Assembly (NCBI GenBank): GCA_900074885.1
Contig: FJUW01000097.1
Span: 1-64,000 of the forward strand
Direction: 5' to 3'
DNA from: Rhynchosporium graminicola
Lineage: Eukaryota; Ascomycota; Leotiomycetes; Helotiales; Ploettnerulaceae
DNA length: 64,000 nt
The notes below the pieces were generated by a model. That model ran no database searches and was not told the origin of the DNA. It saw only the letters and a list, made by a program, of their open reading frames with translations. The position numbers were made by a program, and so were the translations under genes. Position 1 is the first letter of the stretch; each line of letters opens with the position of its first letter. Shown piece after piece: positions 38,358-48,600 of this stretch.

Positions 38358-38949
38358 TCACTTCTGTTGTTGCGGAACATCTCCATCTTCCCTTCTGTCA
38401 GCACTTCTCCTCCTTTCAACAAACACATATTCGGAGTCGTAATCACCTTCGCTCGGGCCTGGAGTCGGTGGCAGATCTCCCCCTACTGGCTTAATATATG
38501 CTCCTCCTCCCTCCTTTTTGAAATCTGGAGATAACGGAGTCGCAGGGTTATCTTTGAATGTATCTCCCAGCGGCACTCGTGGGCGCGGACTCGATCTCCC
38601 GGATATTCTGCTGCTGGGACTACTGCCCGTGGCGAGTTTGAGTCTTTCTTCGGTGGCTTTCAGGCGCGCTTCGAGGGCTTCGAGTTCGGATGTTTGTGTA
38701 TCGACCGCTTTCTTCCTGTTGGGGTCAGAGGGGTGAATGGTAAGGCTACGATGGATCGCACTTCTCTGAGACTGCGGCATCGAGGTCGGCGATACTATTG
38801 TCCATTTTGAAGAGGTCATTTAGAGCGAGGGAGAAGGATTTGGCCATTGTTCTGGAGGTGTAAGTATTGCGTCGAGCGGGGGATAGCTGTACTCACGATT
38901 GCGGTCTGTTACTAGGCTTCCATTCGCGGTCCATTTCTTCGTCTGACAT
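38358..38949 (-). CDS. Small coiled-coil protein, 3 exons, 166 aa
   Basis: I assemble three exons on the minus strand: 38949-38897, 38851-38762 and 38715-38358 (501 coding bases). Intron 1 (45 bp) has GTGAGT...CCAG and intron 2 (46 bp) has GTGCGA...ACAG with CTGAC as a likely branch site. Both restore a single frame from ATG to stop; without splicing, stops appear within a few codons. The product starts MSDEEMDREWKPSN, has a helical stretch at residues 23-75 (SLALNDLFKMDNSIADLD, then ELEALEARLKATEERLK) with coiled-coil heptads, then a Ser/Pro/Gly-rich tail and a charged C-terminus. There is no signal peptide or membrane segment. The function is unknown; a small scaffold subunit is a guess from shape only. 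The upstream boundary is the long spacer before the hydrolase gene. Confidence 0.8.
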
Positions 38950-39886
38950 GATGATAATAGTAGGATTGAACGATGAAATAGAATGCGAAACGAGGATTCT
39001 AGGAGATTTGAGTTATGAGGATGTATGGGAAGTTAATTTGTAGGTAGGTAAATTGTGCAGGTAGGTATTGATTGTATGCATTTGGCAGTATTATGCGGAT
39101 CTCCAACACTAAAGTAATTGGCCGCAACCAGAATAAGGGGTATTGGGCTAGTGACCCGCCTACCTGGTCCTTGTCACTCGCGTCCCAAGCTACAGTCCTC
39201 GTGATTTTCTTTTGTGAAGCTGAAGTCTGATAGCTTGAATCTGGAAGGAATAAGAGAGGATGTTGCTTGTGATATCCGCAGCTGGTTGGAAATATATTAC
39301 ATTGTCATGCGGGAGTGTACATTTAAGGGGGCGAAGCAATGGACGCAGGATGATCATTGTGGTTGCCCATACACGCTACATGGGTTGGGTTGGCATTGAT
39401 TGCAAAGAGCTTGAGGATGGAGGTCTAGTGGTGATATAGTATTGATAAATGCTTTCTGATGAGGCGAAATCTCAGGAATTGCATCATGTTGATTGTATGT
39501 CGAGCTTCACGGATAGTCCTCCGGGGGTTTGAAGCTATTTCTGGAAATTCCGAGACATAACCTCGGCATGGACACGTGAGCATCTTTATCGTGTCTCGAA
39601 CGTCTTTTGACGATAGAAAGTTGAAGTAAGAACAGGATCAAAATCCTGTCGATGCTCTCCTCTATTTAAGCTGCGGTTTGTCATATTTCTGGCTAGCGAG
39701 GAAACACCGAGCTTCCTCCTCCGTAAAATGCATCGCTTTGATACATTAATCGAGTACGAAGGGTGTGAGCCCAAACAAGGATCCTGAAATACTTCGTGTC
39801 TTTCACATTATCCATCTGCTCCTTCGAGGAGACTCACTCCATCAAAGTCAACAACCACTCGCTTGAATTCCATTCTCAGCTTCCAG
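38950..39886. other. Intergenic spacer, no gene seen
   Basis: 937 bp between the start of the small coiled-coil gene and the end of the hydrolase gene, both on the minus strand. It should contain the promoter of the former and the terminator of the latter. Two 61-62-codon open stretches (39214-39399 plus, 39586-39774 minus) show no motif or convincing splice sites. Confidence 0.6.
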
Positions 39887-41394
39887 CTATGCCATCACAC
39901 TCTCCATCCAAGGATAAACCGCCGAATTTGCCATGGGATATCCCATATGCAGCGCCTTATCAAAAAACCTTTCATAATGTCAGCTACATTTCTACTTGAC
40001 TCAAGAGGAAACCCACCTCGCTTCTTTCGGCGTGCCATGTTCAAACAACAACATCGAATCCTCAATCGGCATCAGCCCATCACGTGTTCCCTGGTTCATC
40101 AGCCAAGGTAGTCCTACTGGAGTGAGGTATACGTACATTGATCAGAATTAATCTTGTAGACGGCTTATCCAGAAGTCCAGACTCGAGAAGTGAGAATTTC
40201 TTCTGTGCGCCATTCTTGTATTCCTCAACTGTCTTGTACCCATGCTTCAAGGCCATTGCAGGACTTAGTCTTTTCGTGGTTAGAGAACAAGCTCCAGACC
40301 GCAAGGTTCACTTACTTGAAAGGATATTCATGACCATCAGCCTTCTCGATCCAATCTCTATCAAAGAAATAATGAACCCCCGCTCCTTGCGCAACAACAC
40401 CTCGCAATCTCTCTCTGTGAGTATGAGCAATCCTCACAGCATGATATCCACCAGAACTTAGGCCCCAGGCAATAATCTTCTGCATATCGAATCTCCCATC
40501 TTTCTCCATCCAATCGAGGACGCTAGACCATAATCTCTCACTTCCAGCTGGATCTTTAGGATCGGCTGGACAATCAGCCGTCCCTGGAATCTCAACGATG
40601 ACAGATGCCCATCCACGAGAGAGGAACTCTTCACTTCGTGCTGTATTATCTGGTCTGTAGCCGTCCAAACCCGTCATCAAAATAACAGCAGGTGATTTAG
40701 CCTCGTCGGTTGAAATCGAAACTCGAACATAAGCCGGAATGTCCGGCCTATCCTCATCTGATTTCTGGACATGGGGTATCATGATTTCCGTCATGGGAAC
40801 TTCCCATTTCGAAGCAGCTTTGAGATAAACTTTCTTCTGTAGAGTCCAGGCTTCCCATTTCGTAGAGTCGTTGACGAATGGAAAGGAAGTGATGTATGGG
40901 AAACGAGCGATGCGGTAGAGACAGGCGGCGCGGAGGTAGAGGTCTGACGAGAGCTTTGGGTTTGGTTCTGCATCGGCTTGAGTGATTAACTTTGCTGCGG
41001 TTGGGAAGAATGCTCTGGTGTATTCTGGAGAAGTTCCGTCGTTGATGTTTCGCTGAGGCGAATTGGCCTTTTTTATCTTTTCACGAGAAGTGGTAGGGCC
41101 TCACCTTGATCAAATCGAGGAAGACAGGCTCGAAATCTTCCATTTTCCCGTCGTGAAATGGATAGACATTTATCGAGCACTTTTTTATTAGCAACATATG
41201 GCTGTTTGATCAAGTCCACTTACAGGAAACTTCCATTTCGTTTCCCATAACTGTTTGATCCCCTCATGATGTGGCATTTTCTTCTCGAACGCATCGCCCA
41301 TCTGCCAAAGTCTTGGCTTTTCAGCTTGCTCGTTCTTCTGAGCTCCAAAGAAGCTGCTCTTCCCTAGACCTAAGCCATTCCATAAACCCATCAT
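39887..41394 (-). CDS. Ayg1/Yg1-family alpha/beta hydrolase (pigment pathway type), 6 exons, 423 aa
   Basis: Exons on the minus strand: 41394-41224, 41179-41105, 41052-40316, 40269-40137, 40090-40017 and 39968-39887. All five introns are 44-52 bp, GT-AG, and in phase, several with CTAAC/CTGAC-like branch sites. The 1272 coding bases give 423 residues. Family signatures are strong: [17 protein letters not shown] after residue 82, [45 protein letters not shown] and [17 protein letters not shown]. The triad is Ser281 (G-L-S-S-G), Asp376 (NGTRDG) and His404 (LHMGYP). The 95- and 28-residue spacings match those I recall for Ayg1. Known members shorten a heptaketide naphthopyrone to tetrahydroxynaphthalene for DHN melanin, or hydrolyse related polyketides. 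No polyketide synthase is in the window, so the substrate is inferred. Confidence 0.93.
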
Positions 41395-42029
41395 TTTGAA
41401 ATTTTGTAAGGATGAGTTGTACTGAATGTATAAAGTATTTGAGATTGAAGTATTGTATGGATGAAATTCTTATACCTTTATTCTACGGCAAGTGGGACAG
41501 GACAGAAGAGGGAGCTTGAAGTCGGAGTCCGGTTGATGCGAGATGAGGTTGCCCACCCTCGCTTAGAATCCGGACTTCCCCAACCTGTCCATTTTGGACG
41601 TTTTTCGCTTCACGATAGAACTGCTGTGAGACTTTTCGATGAATCTTTCTGGATCAATAGTAGCGTAAGATGCGAACGGATTTTCTTTGCTGCTTTGGCA
41701 CGTGGATTTTTGACAGTCGACAAATTGAAGCCAGATGATGAGTCAACCTGAGCGAGAACATATAATTTCACGCCACAGATCCTAAGCTCATCATTGTACA
41801 TTTTGTTTATCTCAACTACTCCGTGTGTGACTTCAGCTGCCATTTCCGCCGTTGGCCTGCAAGCGAAAAACGGGTCAAGGTAACAGAAATTTGGTGTTCG
41901 GCGAAATGTAAACTGCTATGTATAGACAACTTCCATCGCAACTCGACTTTGATGTCGTAAACATATCTCATGACATTTATGATTGTTTTAACTCAAAGTA
42001 ATGTAGGCTTTTGGTGACTTCACTATGAG
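41395..42029. other. Spacer with unassigned short frames
   Basis: Upstream region of the hydrolase gene. The minus-strand frame 41843-41610 (77 codons, MAAEVTHGVVEINKMYNDEL) is preceded by a possible acceptor (TTGCAG) and could be an exon of a lost gene. The plus-strand frame 41461-41751 overlaps it. I cannot assign either to a family. Confidence 0.4.
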
Positions 42030-42350
42030 TTATGGGTCATGATAAACTTGCAAAATGGCATCGCTGAGGCCGGGTTTCTTTGGTACCGGTTTGTCAACAT
42101 CATTTTCACTTATGAAGATCCTCCCGCCAGAAAGGAGTTTCTATAAAAAACCTACAGGGTTAAGCATAATCCTCTTTATTTCCTTCTTGACTTCAATTCA
42201 CGATATAAGTGTCGCAGCTCGTCCACGGATTATAAAGTCACTTTCTCCTGTATAAATCTTAGCTATACGTCCTATAACTCTAAATAATCCTTTACTACAA
42301 CAGGCAGGATTTCTATGTTTCCTTAGTGTAAGAGAAGAATAAAGCTATCC
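42030..42350 (-). pseudogene. C-terminal remnant of a decayed gene
   Basis: A minus-strand frame ends at TAA (42032-42030) after KPGLSDAILQVYHDP. Reading upstream, the same frame holds for about 105 codons, interrupted by only three stops (TGA, TAG, TAG), each one C-to-T change from CGA or CAG. The intervening text (for example ARIAKIYTG-like RIAKIYTGESDFIIRGRAA, then IEVKKEIKRI) looks protein-like. The DNA becomes AT-rich upstream of about 42240. I do not recognise the family. A chance frame is possible, but the run is long for such sequence. Confidence 0.35.
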
Positions 42351-42550
42351 TAAGTAACTATGATAATTTATTTATATTATTTAATCGCAAAACCGCAGGT
42401 ATTCACTCATAATACAATATACTTATGTAATGATATTAGGAATACTCTCCGAAAGACTATGTAAGTAAGTGAGACTACGGGAGCCGCGTAGGATCTTGCA
42501 ACTATTAGATGATGAAGAAGTTACCATAGCCTCAGATATCACCTTATCAC
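42240..42550. other. Short AT-rich patch inside the gene island
   Basis: About 300 bp of AT-rich sequence between balanced-composition stretches, overlapping the upstream end of the decayed gene. It has no gene and no repeat shared with the flanking transposons. Confidence 0.45.
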
Positions 42551-42557
42551 TTTGAGA

Positions 42558-42941
42558 ATGGTCGTATCTTACTTGAGACATTGGACATTAGTCAGGTCCG
42601 ATGATGCTCTACTCACGAATTGCACAGGGTGCGATGCATCATTGGATCGAAAGAGTGTGGCATTTGGATCATTTTTTGAGCAGTCTATTACCTTTCTTTT
42701 TAAGATGATAAGCAGTGAGACGCATTTGTCCTGCCTATCCATAGACAGTCTTATGGCTGTGTGTTGGCTGTGGACCTGGGCATATACTTGGTTGAGGATT
42801 AATCAATCAAGACTACGTGAACAAAGCAAACTACATGTGGTGCAGAACATTAATTTACCAGCATCTCAGCGAATGTCTGAAAGTTACGCAAGACATTTCA
42901 AGCTCGATGTAGAAATATACAAGTTATTCAGCATGAAATGA
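42558..42941 (+). CDS. Doubtful hypothetical ORF, 127 aa
   Basis: An ATG frame of 127 codons (MVVSYLRHWTLVRSDDALL..., ending KLFSMK). No domain, signal peptide or splice structure is evident, and the minus strand is also partly open here (around DRQDKCVSLLIILKRKVID). It is listed because it is the longest uninterrupted plus-strand frame between the hydrolase and the large coiled-coil gene apart from antisense shadows. It may not be a gene. Confidence 0.2.
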   Translation: MVVSYLRHWTLVRSDDALLTNCTGCDASLDRKSVAFGSFFEQSITFLFKMISSETHLSCLSIDSLMAVCWLWTWAYTWLRINQSRLREQSKLHVVQNINLPASQRMSESYARHFKLDVEIYKLFSMK

Positions 42942-44108
42942 ATTTCCAAGCCATTTCCTTTCATAGCTGGACAACTTCAGCAGCAGTGACAAGCAAAGCC
43001 TTGAGAGAACGTTGAAGATATGGGCATCATAAAGCGTAAAATGACCAATATATGGAGCCTACATTTCCAAAGAGCAGAGACTAGGAGGCTACAGCCCTAA
43101 CTTGCGATAACCAAACGAGGCCAGCCAATTTCGTCTCGGCGAGGGGGTTTGGGATTCGTTGTTTTTGGAGTTTCAAAGTCATTGAAAGGTTAGATGCCTT
43201 TGAAGGATCGATTTGGTTGTTGTCCTGGAATACATTTGTTACATTAGTATCAATTTGCCAGATCCGAAATGTACATGGCGATTCCTCGTTCACCGAAGCC
43301 GAATTGGTCGGGCCTCGGAAGGTGAACTCAAGTAAACAAAAGCACGTGACGCACCAACTTTTCGCGAGCCCTGGGTATATTTCCTTCGCGATCTTGCAAC
43401 CACGAATTTTTTCTTCACGGCTTTGAAGAAATCAAAAGACTTATTTTTTGTAAGACATCCTCTCCCCCTTTGATTGTGATGATACCTGGGAGAATCTACC
43501 GTGGGAATTACCACGAATTGGCTTTGGTTGGATTGTTTTGGACCTGCGCTGCACTTTGGAGGTCCGAATGGGCAAGCATGACACATCACGACGTGTCTGG
43601 TACGATACAAAGGTCCCATGAGAGTGTATCAAAGTGCATCCCAAGACAATCGCCATCCAATGCTCCATCGATAAGCTGGCGGCGCAAAATCCTTAACTCT
43701 AACGGCCGCACGCGAAGTAAATAAACCACCAAGATTGTCCGCAGATCCAGCACAGCTTCGTACAGCACTCCTCCAGACTCTGGACCAATACCTGCCGGGT
43801 CTTGCCTACGAACTATCCTTCGAAAGCGACACATACCACGAATCTTCGACGTGTGCGATGACATGTTGAAGTCTCTCCCATCAGCACACACACTTTCAGC
43901 ACTCGTCCAGCCATCCAAACCGCCATACCGCAGCACAGCTCCTAGATTCTCCTAGGGTCATCACTGACACGACACAATACACTGAATCTAAGCTGACCTT
44001 TCCCAGAAAAACCCAAAGTTCGTGCCAGGACTAGCCCGTATACGCTAGAAGTTCGGGCTGCGTCCCTTGTGGACGTAGCCCTCCATGTTACACTGCCCAC
44101 TCCTCTCA
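42942..44108. other. Gene-poor balanced-composition stretch
   Basis: Short frames overlap on both strands (for example 43290-43619 and 43586-43936 minus, 43470-43724 plus). None has a recognisable motif or a coherent exon chain. Composition is like the neighbouring genes and not RIP-mutated. It may contain decayed genes or long regulatory sequence. Confidence 0.4.
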
Positions 44109-44222
44109 GCCGTCTTTGTTGACGTCCAGCTTGGTCTCATAAGCCTTGCTTCTTGAAACTTATGTCGGCCGTCTTAATTGACGTCCAGCTTGGCCTCGTA
44201 AGCCTCGCTTTCAAAAAAACCC
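44106..44222. repeat. Two direct repeats (about 59-bp period) carrying a CRE-like site
   Basis: The block gccgtcttNNttgacgtccagcttgg...ctcgtaagcctcgctt appears at about 44109 and again at 44168. Each unit contains TTGACGTCCAGC; TGACGTC is close to the CRE/ATF bZIP site. The pair lies 40-150 bp upstream of the ATG at 44261, so it may be a promoter element of that relict gene. The regulatory reading is inference. Confidence 0.45.
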
Positions 44223-44230
44223 TCTTTGTC

Positions 44231-44246
44231 ATAGATCTTAATTGAT
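44231..44246 (+). promoter_or_regulatory. 16-bp element shared with the large coiled-coil gene's upstream region
   Basis: ATAGATCTTAATTGAT lies 14 bp before the ATG at 44261. The identical 16-mer occurs on the minus strand at 49833-49818, 17 bp before the ATG of the 1386-aa gene. It could be a common promoter/5'-UTR origin. Confidence 0.35.
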
Positions 44247-44260
44247 TCTTTGGCTTCACA

Positions 44261-44505
44261 ATGGCTTCTCAACAGCAAACACCTCCTCCCAAGCAATTGG
44301 GAGAACCTTCAAAATAGAAGGTTGTTGACCCTTCCAAGGAATTGAACGGACCTCCAGCCAAAAAATCTGAAGGTCCTCCTTCCAACACTGGATTTGCCAG
44401 CTTCTGGCTGCTGACCCACCCGCGGAGCACAGCCTGTCGTCCATCAACCACCCTCACCCCCTGGTTCCTCCACTCGCTGACCTCCTCCAAAGGCGAAGAA
44501 GGATA
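44261..44505 (+). pseudogene. Relict gene start with an in-frame stop
   Basis: From the ATG at 44261 the frame reads MASQQQTPPPKQLGEPSK, then TAG (CAG with C-to-T would restore Gln), then continues KVVDPSKELNGPPAKKSEGP before reaching less protein-like sequence and a stop at about 44503. The Pro/Lys/Gln-rich opening is typical of a fungal protein N-terminus. On the opposite strand, about 44600-44400 (PPDHNKKLNTIIQMVLSAM) is also open, so the coding strand of the right half is unclear. No family is recognised. Confidence 0.35.
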
Positions 44506-45639
44506 AGGATAGAGCCAGGGGCGGCTCATGGCGCTGAGCACCATCTGTATGATCGTGTTGAGCTTCTTGTTGTGATCCGGTGGATCGGAGGTGGATCAAT
44601 GGGCCTCTTGCACAGATTGTACATTAACCCCTCCAATATAAAGATATTGACAGCAGTTGTGTTTCTTTATGACTAGTAGATATAACATGTGATTCAGTAT
44701 TTGAGGTTTGATATTTGAAGACTCACCTGATAGATAGAGCAAATGACTTGAGTGTATATAATATTTTCGATAGCGATAAAAGGAGTACTTACTTGTATGA
44801 ATAGGCGGAAAAGGGATTGAATATAGCGAGAGTCGGTCTCTGGAACTCGGATCAACTTTCGTCCAGAGCTGACCCAGAGCTGAGCTTTAATCTGCGACCC
44901 AGTATTGCTATCATGTCTGCGTCACAGATTTAGTGCTGTTTCTAACTCTACAGAGAGTGGTACTGTATTTGGATTTCAATCAAAGATACATGAACGATCA
45001 TCGTGTGGATTGAAGAATGCACACCTGAATTTTGTATTCGAGGAAAGAATCTTTGTTTGATACTATGATCTGTATCCCTTCCGGATAACGTCCCATTCCA
45101 CAAGTACCTGCTATCACCATTTGAATAGACTGCTTTAGGAGTCGCCACGATCGAAGTCGAGTTTGAAGGAATCAAGACGTTCCTCTCCACTTGGGAGAGG
45201 GGGCATTTCATGTTCATATACGTATCCAAGGTCAAGAAAGCAGAGGCAATGGCTAGCTAATACCCTGACTTCAGCGACCGGAAGCTTGACGTGATCTCCT
45301 CTTCTGAAGCAGGTTTAAAATTGATTTGCCGCGATCTCATCGCTGATGAAGTGATATTGTTTCGCCTTGAGTCTGTTCCCAAAGTCACAATATATCTTCA
45401 CGACTTTGATTGTGAATTAAGTAAATTTCATGCGCTTCACTCTTTTTCACTTCCAGTAACCAGAGATAATATCGACACCTTAGTTCAAGTAAATTCCCAA
45501 GTCATCATACAATCACAACACTGAACACCACACTGAACATCAAACTGAGGGTAATTGTAAAGCATGTTTTTATGATTTCATTATACTGCACGTTCGTATC
45601 GCCTTGTTACCAATGTCCTCAAGAAGCCCTCGACATTCA
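44506..45639. other. Spacer before the large coiled-coil gene, no gene supported
   Basis: Contains short frames at 44948-45235 (minus) and 45291-45524 (plus) without motifs. By position it holds the terminator of the minus-strand gene that ends at 45640. Confidence 0.45.
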
Positions 45640-48600
45640 CTATTCATCACCCATTAATACCCAGTATTCTTCATCCATCGGTGTGAGAGTGCTGTCTCGT
45701 CTAGACTCAGGCACAGGCACCACAACTGGCCCATTCGGGCCTACAAGGACACATGGTACCCCTTTCCCAAGGCATCGACCGCAGACAGCGTTTGGATTTT
45801 CAGAAGCCGGCCGATTCCTGGAGGCATTGAGCCTTGACCACCTAGTCTCCGAGCACCTCTTATGGGCATCGGCGCCTCTCGTCCATACCTTAGCCTTCTC
45901 TGGTGCACTCGTCCATCTGGTAATTTGTTCCTCTACCAATGTCACCACGTCATTGTTGACATTCTGGAATGTGACTCGCGGACCATCTGCGAGTTCGCCG
46001 TTGATGAGGAATGTATATCCAGTACCTCGCTGCCGACTACCAGATAGGGATCCTTGACTGGAACCCGATGCCACGGAGCTCGACCGCCTACGAGGACTAT
46101 TCATTGTCGGCGTCGTGTTCGTCGAAGAATGACCAGTCGCTGCGGATGCCTGAGGAAGAATGGGTATATCTTGGCCTCTTGCTGAAGTTGTCGATGTTCG
46201 ACCAGGTGTCTTTCCAGGGGGCGGAGGGGGTGGGGGCATTCCCGGATTTGCCGCTGGAGTGACACACAGAGCATGCTCGTTGAACAGAGTCTCAAGATCG
46301 TTATGAGTTCGTTGTTGTCGTCTTGTGATTTCCTCTTTCTCTCTGACCAATATGTCGTAATCTGCTTTGCTGACTTTACCAGCACAGTGTTCGTGTGCTC
46401 GGGCGAGGGCGTCCTTCGCAGCAAGTATTATGTCGTATTGTTCCCTACTGACATTATTAGCACAGTGTTCATGAGCTTGGAAGAGAGTGTTCTTCTCGGC
46501 AAGCAAGATTTCGAAATCTGCCTTGCTGACATTGTCAGAACAGACAGCGTGAGCATCTGCGAGCTGGTTGTAAACCGCGGCATCGACCTTCCCAGCACAT
46601 AGATCATGAGCATCCTGAAGGTGGTTGTAAACCGCAGCGTCGACCTTCCCAGCACATAGCTCGTGAGCATCCACAAGCCGTTGATGGACATCTCTGTCAA
46701 CCTTGTCAGCGCAGTGGCCATGCACATCGTTGAGGAACTCCCAATTGTCTCTGAGTGTATAATTCTCTGAAACAATAGCATCGTGGTCCACCTCGCTGAC
46801 TTTCGTCGCACATCCTCGATGTTCTTTCACCAGATTGTCGTACAGCGGCTGCAACACCTTCAGAGTATCCCGAGCTACCTTTCCGGACAGGAAGTTCTCC
46901 ATAACTGCTTGTATACCCGCATCATCAATCGCTCGAGCACATCCTTCATGTTCCTTGTGCAGCTTCTTGTTGTGTATTTCGAGTTCCTTGATGGTGGAGC
47001 TGCAGTTGAAATGGGCGTTTCTCGCTTCCATCAGGGTCTGATGACAACCAGAATGAACTTCCTCGAGTCTGCGGATAGTCGACTTGCATCTCAAATGGGC
47101 CTCGGTCAATGATCCAAGATCTCTTGCACATACGAAATGGTCAGCCTCAAGTTTCTCAATCTTGTGTCCATAGCCAGAGTGCTTGTCCTTCAACTCTCGA
47201 ATCTCTACCTCGTATTCAGAGAGACACTCCTGGAGGTTCTCGATCGTCTGTTTACATTCAGCAAGCTTGTTATCCCTGTCGTCGATGATCTCATCGAGGT
47301 CTTCAGTCTCCAGCTGATAGGCAGAATTGGCCTCTTGCAGTTTCTGAATCTCAGTATCTCTCTCAGAAAGAGTATCCACGAGGTCAGCAACACGTTGCTC
47401 ATATGCGAAGAGCTCTTCTTTCAAGTCCCGAATCTCTGAATTGAGGTCCTTGAATTCCTGTCCACAGCCACCGTGATCCTTTTCCAAGCCCAGAACATCT
47501 GCTTCATATGCAGAGAGGTCGTATTTCAACTCCAAAATATCTGCTTCGCGTTCAGTGATCGCATTTTCGCGGTTGCAATAGTCGTTGGTCAAACTTTTGA
47601 TCGTCGCAGAGCATCCAGAGTGGGCCTCTTGGATATCCTTGATCTTCCGGGCACATCCAGAATGGTCGTTCGTCAATCGTTGGATTGTGTCCGCGCATCC
47701 GGAGTGAGTTTGCTGAAGATTCTCGATGACCTTCTTGCAGCCATCATGGGTCGTCTTCAGGATATCGAGCTGATTTTGGAAGTTCGATCCGGAACGCTTG
47801 TAAGCTTGAAAATCCGCCTTCTCCTTCAACCATGCTTCTCTCTCCTTTCGGATTTGGTCAATAGCTGCCTTTGAATTGTTCGAATCCTGCTCCGCAGATC
47901 TCAATTGTCTCTTAAGATCCCTTCTCTCCAAACCCCAAGCTTCCTTCTGGGCAATAAGACTTCTCCCATGTTCCATTGTAGCCTCCCATATGCAGATTTG
48001 TCTCTTCAACTCGGTGACCTCCTCGGCGTGAGTGCGAGCAGAATGCTCTTGTGATTGAAGACTTCCCTTGTGCCATTCGAATGCCAAGTTTAGCTGATCG
48101 CAGAGGAGTCGCTCTCGTCGTCGAAGTTCCTCGAGATACTTTGCCATCTCGTCATGACTTTCCATCGTAACTCGGGCCTCCTCTAGCTGTTCCTGGAGGG
48201 TTTTGACCTTGATAATCCTTGCTCGTAGAATCTTCTTGAGGGTGTCTGCCGTTTGGGTATGGGAGGTAAGATCAGCGATTGCCTGATCTTGGAGAGACTT
48301 GATCGTGTGTTCGAGCACTCGCTTCTCGTCCTGCAAATCTGTCAGCTCTGCGGTCACTCCCTGCAACTTGGAATCTGCCGTCTCCAGTGCTGAATTTGTC
48401 GTCCTGAGTTCTGATCTTGCCGTCTCGAGTTCCGATCTCAACCCAGTGATCAGATCTGTCTGGCTTCGCACATTGCCATTCTCTTCCTCGAGGCGTGTCT
48501 CCAGACTCTTTATCGCTTCGAGTGCCGTTTCCAATTCATACTTCTCAGAGTCTAGCTCTATTTGAAGATCGTAGACTCTCTTAGTTGCATCTCCTGCATT

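Noticed and set aside
38242..38736. Plus-strand open stretches over the small coiled-coil gene
   Set aside because: The minus strand gives a coherent three-exon gene with splice signals; the plus-strand frames are its antisense shadow.
44269..44544. 91-codon minus-strand frame as a gene
   Set aside because: It overlaps a more natural plus-strand N-terminus. Its C-terminal half (Gly/Phe-rich) looks like antisense of Pro/Lys-rich coding sequence. The coding strand of 44400-44600 stays undecided.
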